Source of the DNA: Sperchopsis tessellata
Taxonomy: Eukaryota > Arthropoda > Insecta > Coleoptera > Hydrophilidae
DNA: 37,469 nucleotides
Assembly: GCA_033557685.1 (NCBI GenBank)
Contig: JAWQRN010000122.1
Coordinates: forward strand, 1 to 37,469
Direction: 5' to 3'
Shown here: piece after piece, positions 23,201 through 32,387 of the stretch
Layout of the letters: every line of letters begins with the position of its first letter
Numbering within the stretch: the first letter of the stretch is position 1
The notes under the pieces: model-generated
Told to the model about the DNA's origin: nothing
Database searches by the model: none
What the model saw: only the letters and a program-made list of their open reading frames with translations
Translations under genes and position numbers: made by a program

Positions 23201-23575
23201 CTTTTTATGGCCCTTTCTCCACCACCTTGTAATATATCCTTTGTTTTATCTTTTAACTCATCCACCAATAAGGCCATACGGTCATAATTTTCCTTAAAAA
23301 ATTATCTCACTTAAATTAAAAAGCATGTTAACAAATTCATGGTCACATGAGCATAGCTGACTTGATGCTAATAAATTAAATATTGTCCCATATTAAATTG
23401 TCATGACATGCTTGATTAATTTATTGTTAAATTAAATCAAAAATTAAAATATACATACAATGAATTTAGGTGAATTTGCATCGCAATTAGTTTGAATAAC
23501 ATTTGAGCTTTCCAAATGAATTAACCTAAATAAGGGGCGAGTATTTTGTAAAAATATTTTACATTTGGAAAGCAT
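14282..23575 (-). CDS. MCCC2: Methylcrotonyl-CoA carboxylase beta subunit, mitochondrial, eight exons
   Basis: Carboxyltransferase subunit of 3-methylcrotonyl-CoA carboxylase, which moves CO2 from biotin on the alpha subunit to methylcrotonyl-CoA in mitochondrial leucine breakdown. Exons in coding order are 23575-23459, 23292-23042, 22766-22526, 22243-22106, 20257-19807, 19286-19152, 14866-14653 and 14399-14282. All are GT-AG and in phase, totalling 554 codons plus TAA, against about 563 aa in human. Exon 1 (39 codons, MLSKCKIFLQNTRPLFRLIH) is a basic presequence. Family blocks seen are ANDATVKGG and LVDSGGA (exon 3), GSCTAGGAYVPAMAD (exon 4), GIIGNNGVLF and RNIPLIFLQNITG (exon 5), and [21 protein letters not shown] across exons 6 and 7, the glycine-rich carboxyltransferase core. 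The protein ends GVFRM, as in vertebrates. Introns 4 and 6 carry nested transposons. It is head-to-head with COX7C. Confidence 0.96.
16125..18396 (+). mobile_element. Degenerate CR1/Jockey-type LINE inserted in the mariner
   Basis: Frames on the plus strand give PVPSDHEGPILKF (end of an endonuclease domain, 16215), then GPGNYRPIAL (17050), VDQFGFRPNKSTSKATTEV (17125-17180), SLVTCLDLSRAFDCVDHP (palm Asp, 17225-17275), YGIPLGLVLGPL (17405) and a position-equivalent of FADD at about 17505. RYLQFHLDPKLTCKSHIG (17690-17740) and the tail (HDYNNRSKSS, 18060) follow. It ends in an ATT/TTA microsatellite at 18377-18396, as LINEs of this kind do. Both ends abut mariner sequence, so it inserted into the mariner. 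The 5' part is truncated and contains an internal duplication. It is inactive. Confidence 0.82.
16185..16626 (+). repeat. Direct duplication inside the LINE (16185-16305 and 16507-16626)
   Basis: Two roughly 120-bp blocks with the same order of sequence, 322 bp apart. Both begin CTACTTATGAGG, contain ACAGTTACTCCTGTCCCCTC and end with an A-run followed by GACCAAAAACCCTTTAGAAA. The segment between them is LINE-like coding sequence (VFSSPSVMVYWDE). Confidence 0.85.
18795..19025 (+). pseudogene. Orphan terminal-exon-like segment antisense in MCCC2 intron 6
   Basis: A T-rich tract and GCAG at 18791-18794 resemble a splice acceptor. They are followed by an open frame (ILESVKLQNTKGTAAHGDNA then FETTAKKK and TGA at 18881-18883) and an AATAAA at 18999-19004. 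Together this looks like the last coding exon and 3'UTR of some gene. I do not recognise the peptide, and no partner exon is visible on this strand. It may be a captured or duplicated exon or a chance arrangement. Confidence 0.3.
20496..21865 (+). mobile_element. Second degenerate mariner, in MCCC2 intron 4
   Basis: A mariner-like ACGAGGG end at about 20494-20500 is followed by decayed coding sequence. This runs KEFSSGCNSPRDD-like at 20955-21000, RVLTNEFHVQKLFAVGCHKR at about 21110-21170, MWIHGYEKNQQS (from the TGDETWxxGYD block) at about 21325-21365 and KVASMLKQVCGEP / GEYFEEDY-like C-terminal residues at 21770-21835. The motif types differ from the other mariner (GYD type rather than YDN type), so this is a different mariner lineage. 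It is interrupted at 20572-20796 by another repeat and carries many stops. Confidence 0.7.
20557..20811. mobile_element. Short repeat inserted in mariner with a 15-bp target-site duplication
   Basis: AGATGTGATTTTTAT occurs at 20557-20571 and again at 20797-20811, flanking a 225-bp insert. The insert starts with the CTTCAGG..CCGTTGCAGGGAAC arm of the family found at 13.6-13.9 kb. A perfect 15-bp duplication suggests target-primed or staggered-cut insertion rather than a TA or 8-bp DNA-transposon signature. Confidence 0.75.
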
Positions 23576-24281
23576 ATTTTAAGGCACAGCGTGATTTTTT
23601 TTTAAATGCAAATTTTTATCAAGTAACCTTGGCGTTATCTAGTAATGTTGCAATTTTAAATTAGAGTGGTCAACACTGATTGCCTCCAGCGCCAAATATG
23701 TCAAATCTGATGGCGGTCATATATAAAAGCTTTGCAGAGAATTTAAATAATACTTTTTTAAAAAGCAGAAATATCTTTCTTTCGTTTTTTCATAATTTAT
23801 TATACAAAAAAAATATGAAATTTAATAAAATCTTATCAAAAGGAATATTTTTTAAAAGAATAAAATAAAATAACTTATTTTACAATTATTCCAAACATTG
23901 TAAAGAAACATTTTTCAAAATAACGCTTTATGATTCTCTAATAAGTTTAAATATTTTTTAAAGTACTTTTGAATGTATTATTTTTGTATTTCATGTAATT
24001 ATGAATATCATTTATAGCTAAAAATAGTGCATTTAAATAAATTCTATAGTTAGTTCAAATTTTATTCTCACTACGTATGAGGATATAAAATATGCAAATT
24101 TAAATTAAATTCAGCTTTTAAAAAGTGCTTTACTAAAATTTACGCATTTTTGTTAAATTCAAAATAACCTCCTTTAATTTTTCTGTTCGCACATGCGCAT
24201 TTAACGAAAGTTGCATTGTGTGACCCTCACATAGCAAAGGTACATTACTGGTTAGTTGAGAATATAAAATAATAATCGAAA
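23576..24281. promoter_or_regulatory. Shared divergent upstream region of MCCC2 and COX7C
   Basis: There are 706 bp between the two start codons, which point away from each other. Two GC-rich motifs stand out in otherwise AT-rich DNA. One is ATGGCGG at 23710-23716, like the core of the YY1/Pho site. The other is CGCACATGCGCA at 24188-24199, matching 11 of 12 positions of the NRF-1 consensus, 83 bp upstream of the COX7C ATG. An open frame at 23680-23868 is AT-rich and has no support as a gene. Confidence 0.5.
24188..24199. promoter_or_regulatory. NRF-1 (EWG-like) site upstream of COX7C
   Basis: CGCACATGCGCA differs from YGCGCAYGCGCR at one position. NRF-1 is a known activator of nuclear respiratory-chain genes in animals, and the position close to the COX7C start fits that use. 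Binding itself is inferred. Confidence 0.45.
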
Positions 24282-27072
24282 ATGATTGGAAGGACCTCAT
24301 TGTTTGCCAGGCAAGCCCTTACAAACTTTGTAAGGCAACACCATGGGGGTACCCCTGGCGAGGTAAGATTTTCAATTGTTTTTCCTCTAGTTACATAAGT
24401 GTAAGTTAGGTTGGGTCAATATCTGAAAAACCCTTAGATTTTTCTTACCAATTAATGTAAATGATTATAAAAAATAAACTACTTATATTAAATTTGGTAC
24501 TTGTAATTTTTATTACTGCAGTTGAAAATGAAATGTCGTTGAAAATTTGTTAAGTACATAAATGTAGTCCTTTTAGCTCCTGATATCTGTATTTTGGTGT
24601 TTTATCCTTCAAACATTCTAAAAAATATACCCTATTCGTGGCACGTGTGCTCAAATAGTATTTCTTGTTTGAGTGGTTACATGATTCTTCATGCCATCTT
24701 TTTCTGTAGTTCAAATTGTAGCTAGATTGTACTATTTTAATACAACAGTTAAACATATGAGTAACAATAACATGGTACATTCTTAAGATAATGTGGGAAG
24801 TGAGTTGCGAAAGATGATCAATTGTTCTGTTTGGGAAACAGTTTTGCGAGTCCTTTTATTTAGTTTTATATATTATCGAATATGTTTTTAAGGAGTAGGG
24901 GTATGCTATAATACACATAAAAGGGTAGAGGTTCAGAAAGGAAACACAAACTGTCTATAAATTATAATTCAGTCAACTAGTTTCCAGGTAACTGGTCTGA
25001 TCTCCAGTACGGAGTAGTTAACGTTAAACCAAAGAACTAATGGGAAAAAAGTCTTGTGCGTCAGATGTACATGACATATCCATCTGTCGCAGCATGCATT
25101 GAGGCTTAAGACTTGCTTCCCATTAGTCCGTTGTTTTTGTTAACTAGTCCGTCCTGAAGATGAGGAGAGATGCCTCGAAACCAGTCGACTGAATTATTTT
25201 GAAAAAATTTAAAAAGAGTTGGTGTTTTCTTTCTGGACCTTTACCTTTTTATGTGTCCAGAAATTATCGATAATTTCACAAATGTATGTACATGGTATAT
25301 TGGAACGATATGCCTTTTGTCCTACTTCATACATAATATGTTGACAGCCACAGTATAATTATTGTGTTAGGTTTGTTATGTTATGCAATAACCTATTTTT
25401 AACATTTTTTTACCAAAACTTGTTGTGAAAGCTCAGTTTTACATTAAATAAGCTGTCTTGAGTTATTAAACTACAAATTTATTGTTAATTCTGTAAAACC
25501 TAAGCTATAAAATAAGTCAAACGTAATTATATAATCACAGATACACTATACAGATGTTCAAATTGTACCGTGGCACTTGATGTATTGTTAATGATTCAAT
25601 ATGGAATAAAATTATAAAAATTTATTAGTCTGGTTTTATTTGGAGAATAATTTAAAATTATTTTCGTTTATACAGGGTGTTTGATTTTTTCAGGACGTAA
25701 CTCAATTTTGTTATTTAAAATACAACACCTTATATATTATTGCAGTTTTCAATAGTTCATAACATTTGAAGGCTATTTTATGTAACACATTGTCTATAAC
25801 TAAAATTACTTTTCCAAGATATTGCGATTTTTGGAAAAAATGTATCTATGCCGTCACTATTTGAAATGGTTATACTTGCCTTAGTTTTCGGAAATATTGA
25901 ACACATTTTGGTAAGCAAGTGGCTAATACTACGTACTTTCTCAAGGTATGTTGTAAAATGTATTTTATTTTAAAGGATGCTTATTTTTATGGTGATAACT
26001 TAGCAAAATTTAAGCTTAAATTACTTCAAGATCTTAAATGAACTCCTTATATATTTATACATTAAGTTATACTCCTTTTAGTGTTCATCAATATTTATTA
26101 AGCATAGATAATGCTTACCACAAAAGAAAAAGCATCAGGTTTGAAATGTTCTCCACACACGACCATTGTTTTTGATACTTTCTTCCCAATTTTCAACACA
26201 TTTAGTCTGGCTTTGTTCTTGGGAAATAAATGGAAAAAAAACCACCAGTTGCTTTACTGTTACACTGAGGCACTGAACAATGTTTATTTCCCTTCCTTGC
26301 TACGTTTTGAAGTTCCACAGGAACTATTGTTTTTTGTCGTCCAATCCATTGAGAAATGCAAGCTAAAAAGATTTAACAACTTAAACCTATGCACCATCGG
26401 AGGGTTGTACTTCTGCTCACCACAGGTCAGCCACTTTGCTTTTAAACGCCAATACCTATCATAGTTTTCAAAATACCTTTCAAGTATGAATTAATGCGTA
26501 GCTAGTCTTAATTTTTAGAAAAAATTTGAATTTCTGTAAATGATAAGTATAAAAATTGACCAACAATCTTTAACAGGTTGCAATTAATGCTAGTTCACGT
26601 AATTTCTGATTGAATATGTTTCTCCAACAAACGAGGCTGACGGTAACTCTTAACAGTATTCATCCTTTCCGACTTTGTTTATGTAAATAGCCTCTGGAAA
26701 TTTTTCTGTTGAACTATGCAAGACCTATCCCCAGGTAGACTCTGTAAAACATTCTAGAAACATTTAAATGGTATTTGATGGATCGCAAGTTATGCAGATT
26801 CTTTCTTTTTTAAGTTTTCATATGTGTTACCGGCCGGCTCTATTGAAAAAATTTCAAGGCCTTATATGGAGATTGTTGGTGCGTTCTTCAATTGTTTTAC
26901 ATTATGCAAACTGAAATTATGTTCATTAAATTATAAATACATTCTTTTCTTTCAGAACTTACCATTCTCCATTACCAACAAATACCGCTTGACAGCCTTG
27001 TTTATTGTATTCTTTGGATCAGGACTCGCCGCACCCTTCTTTGTGTTGAGACATCAACTGCTAAAGAAGTAA
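24282..27072 (+). CDS. COX7C: Cytochrome c oxidase subunit 7C, mitochondrial
   Basis: Small nuclear-encoded inner-membrane subunit of respiratory complex IV. Coding exons are 24282-24362 (27 codons) and 26956-27072 (38 codons plus TAA), giving 65 aa; human COX7C is 63. The first exon is a basic presequence (MIGRTSLFARQALTNFVRQH) ending in a Gly/Pro-rich linker. Exon 2 opens with NLPFS, which is conserved in COX7C, has one hydrophobic membrane span at about residues 39-58 and ends RHQLLKK. Splice sites are GTAAGA and TTTCTTTCAG. A 3'UTR intron follows. The large coding intron (24363-26955) holds a foldback element and a THAP-domain relic. Confidence 0.95.
24913..25258. mobile_element. Long foldback / MITE element in the COX7C intron
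   Basis: The two halves are imperfect reverse complements over most of their length. Ends carry ACACATAAAA then AGAAAG(G/A)AAACAC, and inner blocks carry AGTTAAC and CTAATGGGAA. The stem covers nearly all of about 345 bp with a short central loop. There is no coding capacity. The inner part at 25154-25181 resembles a hammerhead core (see findings). Confidence 0.75.
25672..25960. repeat. Possible transposon end (ACAGGGTGTTTG motif)
   Basis: TACAGGGTGTTTG at 25672-25684 is a motif that commonly starts insect non-autonomous transposons. The following 280 bp are AT-rich, and I could not locate a matching other end. Confidence 0.25.
26108..26335 (-). pseudogene. THAP zinc-finger domain relic in the COX7C intron
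   Basis: Minus-strand frames read CSVPQCNSKATGGFF (26275-26235), then after a one-base shift in a T run FFHLFPKNKARLNVLKIGKK followed by VSKTMVVCGEHFKPDAF (to about 26125), ending in a GTAAGC donor-like site at 26117-26112. C-x4-C, the FP after the finger and C-x2-H-F-x-P are the THAP signature, seen in P-element-type transposases and in host THAP proteins. The expected Trp between them is Leu, and the frameshift makes it a pseudogene unless the T run is a sequencing error. No RNase-H-like transposase domain is seen nearby. Confidence 0.65.
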
Positions 27073-27340
27073 ATGTAACTGGTAAGCACATATATTTTAT
27101 TCTTTCAGAATATTTGATTGTTTAAAAACAAGTTTTTTATTAAAGCACACTATGTAGTAGGCATTAAGTGAGGCTTGATTATGACAATTTTTTAAATTGA
27201 CGTTGACTTTGGATATTTGTTGGAACTGATAATATTTATTTGTTTTAGGTATTCTTAGTCGTATGGAATAGAAGAATTAACTTAATTTGTTTACTGATTT
27301 TCCATGTATATATACGTGATCAATAAATTTTACTTATAGA
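27073..27340 (+). other. COX7C: COX7C 3'UTR with its own intron
   Basis: Nine bases after the stop codon there is a strong donor (G then GTAAGC at 27082). An acceptor TTGTTTTAG ends at 27248. The final noncoding exon then runs from 27249 to beyond AATAAA at 27322-27327. If unspliced, no AATAAA occurs before this one, which supports the model. Confidence 0.6.
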
Positions 27341-27344
27341 TAAA

Positions 27345-28900
27345 TTATTTTTCCTTGGTAAAATATGTTATCTATATTAGTCTCTTCCATATTCCTCTTC
27401 CCGTAAATTCTTCCGATTCTCTACCAGTTTAACCACAAGCTATTTAAATTCTACTTATAGCTGCATATCTCAGTCTAGAAAGTTGGGAATGGCTGTATTG
27501 AATTTTCATCTGTTCCGATTTCACATTTAATCTTTTAATATGCCAAGTCTTAGTGATATGCTGAAATTACTGAATGTAGCTACCTGTATTTATTCATTGT
27601 ATGAAATTACTTATTACTTAATGTAACAGTTGTAATTTATTTGACAGATTTTATATACTCTGACAGTTATGTTTTGTTGTTTTATTGGGGATATTTTAAT
27701 GTTTCTTGCTGTTTTGATTTATGTTTTATTTTTTGGTGGTGATATATATGTTGCTATTATTTGTGTCTGCGTAAATTTACTTGTAGCTACCATTCTTAAC
27801 AGGTTTCATTGACAGGAATAGGTATGTTGCACATTGTCATATTTTTTCTGAATTAGTTCAATTATCATGACAAATATGATCATACTAAATTTTTTCAAGT
27901 AACACAATAGCCATTGGAATTTGTTACTTCTATGGCTAGCCGCACATAAATTTATTATTTTAGAAATTTATATAAGAAATCATACATGCATTCTTATATC
28001 TAGAACAGTTAATTACTAACTAAACAGTGCTGATGACAGAAACACATCCACTGCAATTGCGGGTAGTTCATATATTTTTTAAGACATGTTTGATTTTCGT
28101 ATTTAATATGTTACCTTGGCCACTTTGCTTGAGATTTTATTTAATTTTTAAAATAATACAATAGTCATTGTCGCCATATTTTGGGAAAAGTCAAAGATCC
28201 GCCATTCCCAACACGGTAATTTTGATGTATATAGAATTTTCAATTTGAATACGCATATTTTGCTTTGAAATAATATATCTATATATTTAACGCGCAAGGT
28301 GATTATTTGTCTAGTCCGTGCCTCACTTTGTCTAAAAGTACTTATTTTTTAAAGTCTCGTTTTATAAATTTACTGTATATGAAAAGTTTTTTCTTAACAT
28401 GCTGAGTGCCATGTGACCTGTATATAGGTTTCATCCATTATGTTCGACGATGCCGCATATTTTAACAGTGAAACATATTAAACTGTACGTATTGAGGTCA
28501 GATCATAACAGCCATATGTCCGTATTATATTTGAAAGATCACGGCCTCAATAAATTATAGCTCTATGTAGTGTTACGCAAATATTACTTAGAAGAAAAAT
28601 ACCATAAATTTCTGTATTTTTCATAATACAGATGGTATAATAATAATGCAAATATAATTAAAAAATATTTTCCTGTAAATAATAATAGAAGTACAAATTA
28701 AAAAAAAAACTTTGTCTCATGAATAATATAAATAGAATTAAAATTTTTTTCAAATAGTAGTATAATAATAATAGTAATAAACTAGAAAATGTATTGAATT
28801 TAATTTCAGATATGAATTACCTATGGATTTCAAAAAAGCATGCCAACACATAAATACATAACTCTGCATTTCACTGCTACTTGTATTTGGTCAGCTTCTA
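27345..28900. other. Intergenic DNA, nothing recognised
   Basis: AT-rich sequence downstream of COX7C with no supportable exon, RNA gene or transposon protein fragment. Confidence 0.5.
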
Positions 28901-28906
28901 GTGAAT

Positions 28907-29165
28907 GCGTAAATCTGATTGTCCGCGTAAGTCCATAGAGAATGTAAATTATTTGTTGTGCGTAAACCATATGAATTTGTTGAACACGTAAATCTGTAGA
29001 TCACTTAAATTTGTGGAGGGCGCAAATATGTAGAGTGCATAAATCCTTAGAACATGTAATTCTAAAAAGCGAATAACTCCATAAAACATGGAGTGCTTAA
29101 TCTGTACAGCGCGTTTATTCGTAAAGCAAATTTGTAAATCTGTAGAGCGTGAGTCTATACATTGA
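28907..29165. repeat. Degenerate minisatellite, about 17-bp unit
   Basis: Around fourteen diverged units resembling GCGTAAATCTGTAGAGC follow each other, for example CGTAAATCTGTAGATC near 28985 and GTAAATCTGTAGAGCG near 29135, with some units stretched by insertions. The CpG-containing unit is unlike the flanking DNA. It was probably a tandem array that has decayed. Confidence 0.7.
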
Positions 29166-29389
29166 TAAAATTTGGTTCAATAAAACGAAACAGACATTGA
29201 AACTGTGAAGGAAAGAAATAATTACAAATTAATAAATACTATGGTAAAAAAAACAAAACGTAAAGATATATATGTATCTGCATTTGATCCAAAATTTCTC
29301 GTGTAGTATATGGTTCCAATTCAAATAAATATCTGTATACTGAAACCTTCAAAAGTGTTCTCTTTATATCATTTGGAAGACTATGACAA

Positions 29390-30180
29390 TGAGTATGCAG
29401 GAGTAATAACTATTATTCTCACTTAATGCCAACCTATGCACCGGAAACACCTTGAAACAGATCTGGAGTTAAACTCAAAATAGTTTCTATACTTGAATTC
29501 AAATTTCACACACTCAAAAGCATACACAACCACAGGGGTTAATTGATTGCTCTCTTTAAATATAACTCAGTGTAACTATGTACAATCCACGCCTAGAATA
29601 ATTCCCTAGCCCTTTTTCTGAATTACAAACAATCTATGTTTATCAGCTGAAACTTTCCTGTGTGTAATCTCATAACTCACCACAGACAAAAAATTGGCGT
29701 GATATACTATTCGCTACACTCCCATTCGCATAAGAACTCAGAGGCAGTAGCATACTTTATTTAGTCTACTATATACACTCTCAATCTGTTTATCACACTT
29801 TAGTTTCTCATTAATTAACACATCGAGAAACTTAGTAATTCTCTGCAAATTGTACTGTAAATTACTAAAGGTTACATGCTGTGAGATCCCCTATCCTTCA
29901 TGTAACTTAAAAAGCACACAGTTCATCTTTTGTGAATTTAAAATCAGGCGATTCCTCTTGAACCAATCATGTACTCGCAAAATCAAAAAAGCACCTCACT
30001 TGCAACTCAACCCAATCACTTCCGATAATGAGCAAGGTCATTTTATTCTGCATAATAAGTTATTTGCTGATTTTTGTCAAATGCTACTCTTAAAATATAA
30101 AAATGAATATAACAAATAAACGGGGTCCCAATATACTACCCTGCAACTCACCTGAGTGTGGTTTGGTATCTACAAAAACA
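29390..30180 (-). mobile_element. Degenerate LINE reverse-transcriptase remnant
   Basis: Minus-strand frames give LQGSILGPRLFVIFI (about 30145-30100), WLVQEESPDFKF / FKRNRL-like residues near 29960, MNCVLFKLHEG (about 29930-29900), LDVLINEKLKCDKQIESV (about 29835-29780), RLNKVCYCL near 29760 and FVIQKKG..RIILGVDC near 29600. This is the palm-to-thumb order of Jockey/CR1-type LINE reverse transcriptases. The FADD block is lost and stops are frequent. Confidence 0.7.
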
Positions 30181-30769
30181 GTTAACGTGTTAATAGTAAT
30201 AGTAACATTTTTTAATATTCTAAATAGAAAAAGTTTTTCATTCAATAAAGAAATGTCTATTAAATCTGAAAAGACATTTTTAAAATACTTACCTACAATT
30301 TTATAACAAATATATTTTGTTTAAAATCATAAGCTATTGAAAAGAAGTAAGAAACTTAACCTTGGTACTTAAAAATTTGTTGTTAAAATATCATAGAAGA
30401 ATTTTGTAATGACATAATGGACCAAGACTGCTTTTAAAATATCAAGTTTCATATTCCATGATAATGAATATGACTTTGCATTTAGTTGCCATTGTACATT
30501 ATTAAAGTTAAGTTGGCTGACTTTCAACACACAATTTTGTGGTAGCAACAAATTTGTTGAATGTTGGAGTATAAGATAATTCCAAAAATATATTTGTTGG
30601 ATATTAATACAAATATACATGATAATAAGGTAATTCAAAATATATAATAAAAACAAATTTATATTATTTTTGAAATCATCTGTAAATATAGCATATTTTA
30701 ATAGATAATTTGATATCTGATATAGAATAGGTTAAAAGCGAATCAGTGATTGAGGTAGAGGTGCGTCAC

Positions 30770-31565
30770 ATAATTTGAGAGTTCTCTACACAAGCTAATT
30801 TCTCATTCAAATTTCCACATTATCACCCCTATCAATAACTGTTAATGATTTGTTCCTCTAAGAGAGAATTTTCAATTGGTGTAATCCAACAGTACTTTCT
30901 CAGGAGTTGCGTTCAGTCACCAATGTGCTTCAAGTCAATGGATACCCTTTCAAACAATCAATGAAACATTTAAGGAATCCACCTATTAATATCAAAAATA
31001 ATCCTGAGTTGAAAGTAGCACCTTTTTTGTTGTTTGTTTTTGGATTTTTTGGCAAAATTGCACCAATTCAATGAGTAAAGTTGCGAGTATCCTTAAAAAA
31101 TTCCAAATCAAAACAGACTTCTCTCATATTCAGAAGTTCATCCTCCAACAAAAAATATCTCTTAAAATGAAGGTGTTTTATCTGGTCCCTTACTCCTGTG
31201 ATAAGTTTTATATTAGAGATACCACGTGTATAATTGCAATGTGTCTATAGGAGTACGAATACCTTACTCCCCTTGATATAATTACTCAATCAGCAAGACT
31301 ATTGTCATGATGTAGGTTATGCTATTAAGTTCGAAGATACCAACATCTCAAGAGCCTTCGTATTTCCCTTAATATTTAGCTATTAAGGTTTGTAACCAAG
31401 AACATTATTTAAAATGCTGGTTTATTACTTCCGATCGCTTGGAGGACCCTTCTTGCTACTTTTCAATTATTGCAATAGAAACTCGCCACTTTAAGTGTGC
31501 ATCCTATGCCTGTATAAGCTGGATCACACAAAGTGTAACGTGGACGAAACTTCAGAACCTTTCTT
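30770..31565 (+). mobile_element. Penelope-like element remnant with GIY-YIG-type region
   Basis: Frames read ELRSVTNVLQVNGYPF (about 30905-30950), then VASILKKFQIKTDFSHIQKF (about 31080-31140), VFYLVPYSCDKFYIRDT (about 31175-31225, matching the GIYxIPCxCGKxYIGET block of the Penelope endonuclease) and GYAIKFEDTNI (about 31315-31350). The Penelope order is respected. Near 31543 a TGGACGAAACTTCAG block follows, shared with the repeat family at 4.3, 13.6 and 20.6 kb. Key residues are changed (Gly to Arg in YIG), and there are stops, so it is inactive. Confidence 0.6.
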
Positions 31566-31569
31566 ATAG

Positions 31570-32387
31570 GTAACTCTTTTATTTACCTTAAATAGGTGGT
31601 TACCATTTAAGAAAATTAGCATACTATTTTTAATAAATAAAATTGACCTGCCTGAGGACTTTTGGAAAAACAAATTGGTTTCAGTTTTAATTATTTTGTA
31701 TTATACTTTTACCGATTACTATATACAAGGAACATCAAAAGTCTAAAATAAATTTCATAATTTGTTTTTGATAAGCTTATGGATAAAATGCTTGAATATT
31801 TCAATCTAATTTTGTATTGCTAACAATTTTTTCCGCATCAAAATATATTATGCTTCACCTACTTTATGCTAGACGTCATCAATAATTTTTCTAAAATACA
31901 ACCCGTTTTCTTCTTCAAAACTGGAAAATACTACGCTTTCTGAGTTCAATGATAATTCACAAGGGGGGTCTGAAGTAAATAGTTTTCAAAATTTGACATA
32001 AAAAAAAATTGAAAAAAATCATTGGAAATTTGAACATTTAATTTAATGATGTTATATATTTTTGTTCTTTAAACAGTTTTTAATACATTTTCACTTTTTT
32101 CAATTTTTAATTTCTAATTGTCATAGAAAAACATCGCAAGTTAAAGATATTTAAACAATAATTTTAGTAAATAAAATATCGTTATTTGAATAGTAGTTTT
32201 GATTTATGGAGAAAAAATTGGGGTTGAAATTTAAAAAAAAAATCGATGACGTCATAAGCGGGGGACGAGCAAGTCATTTTTATACGGAAAAAATCCTAGG
32301 AAAAAAGAATTATTGACGTGTTCGAACGTTTAGTCCAACCAAAAATAAATTAAGAATATTACTGCATATTTTTGACACTGACAAAAA
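31570..32387. other. Intergenic DNA; isolated CRE-like octamer
   Basis: No coding signal. A perfect TGACGTCA palindrome lies at 32247-32254 within a small GC-rich island. With no gene start close by, its role is unclear. Confidence 0.4.

Noticed and set aside
26111..26464. Plus-strand 117-codon frame in the COX7C intron
   Set aside because: The minus strand carries THAP-domain residues at the same place, so this frame is its antisense shadow.
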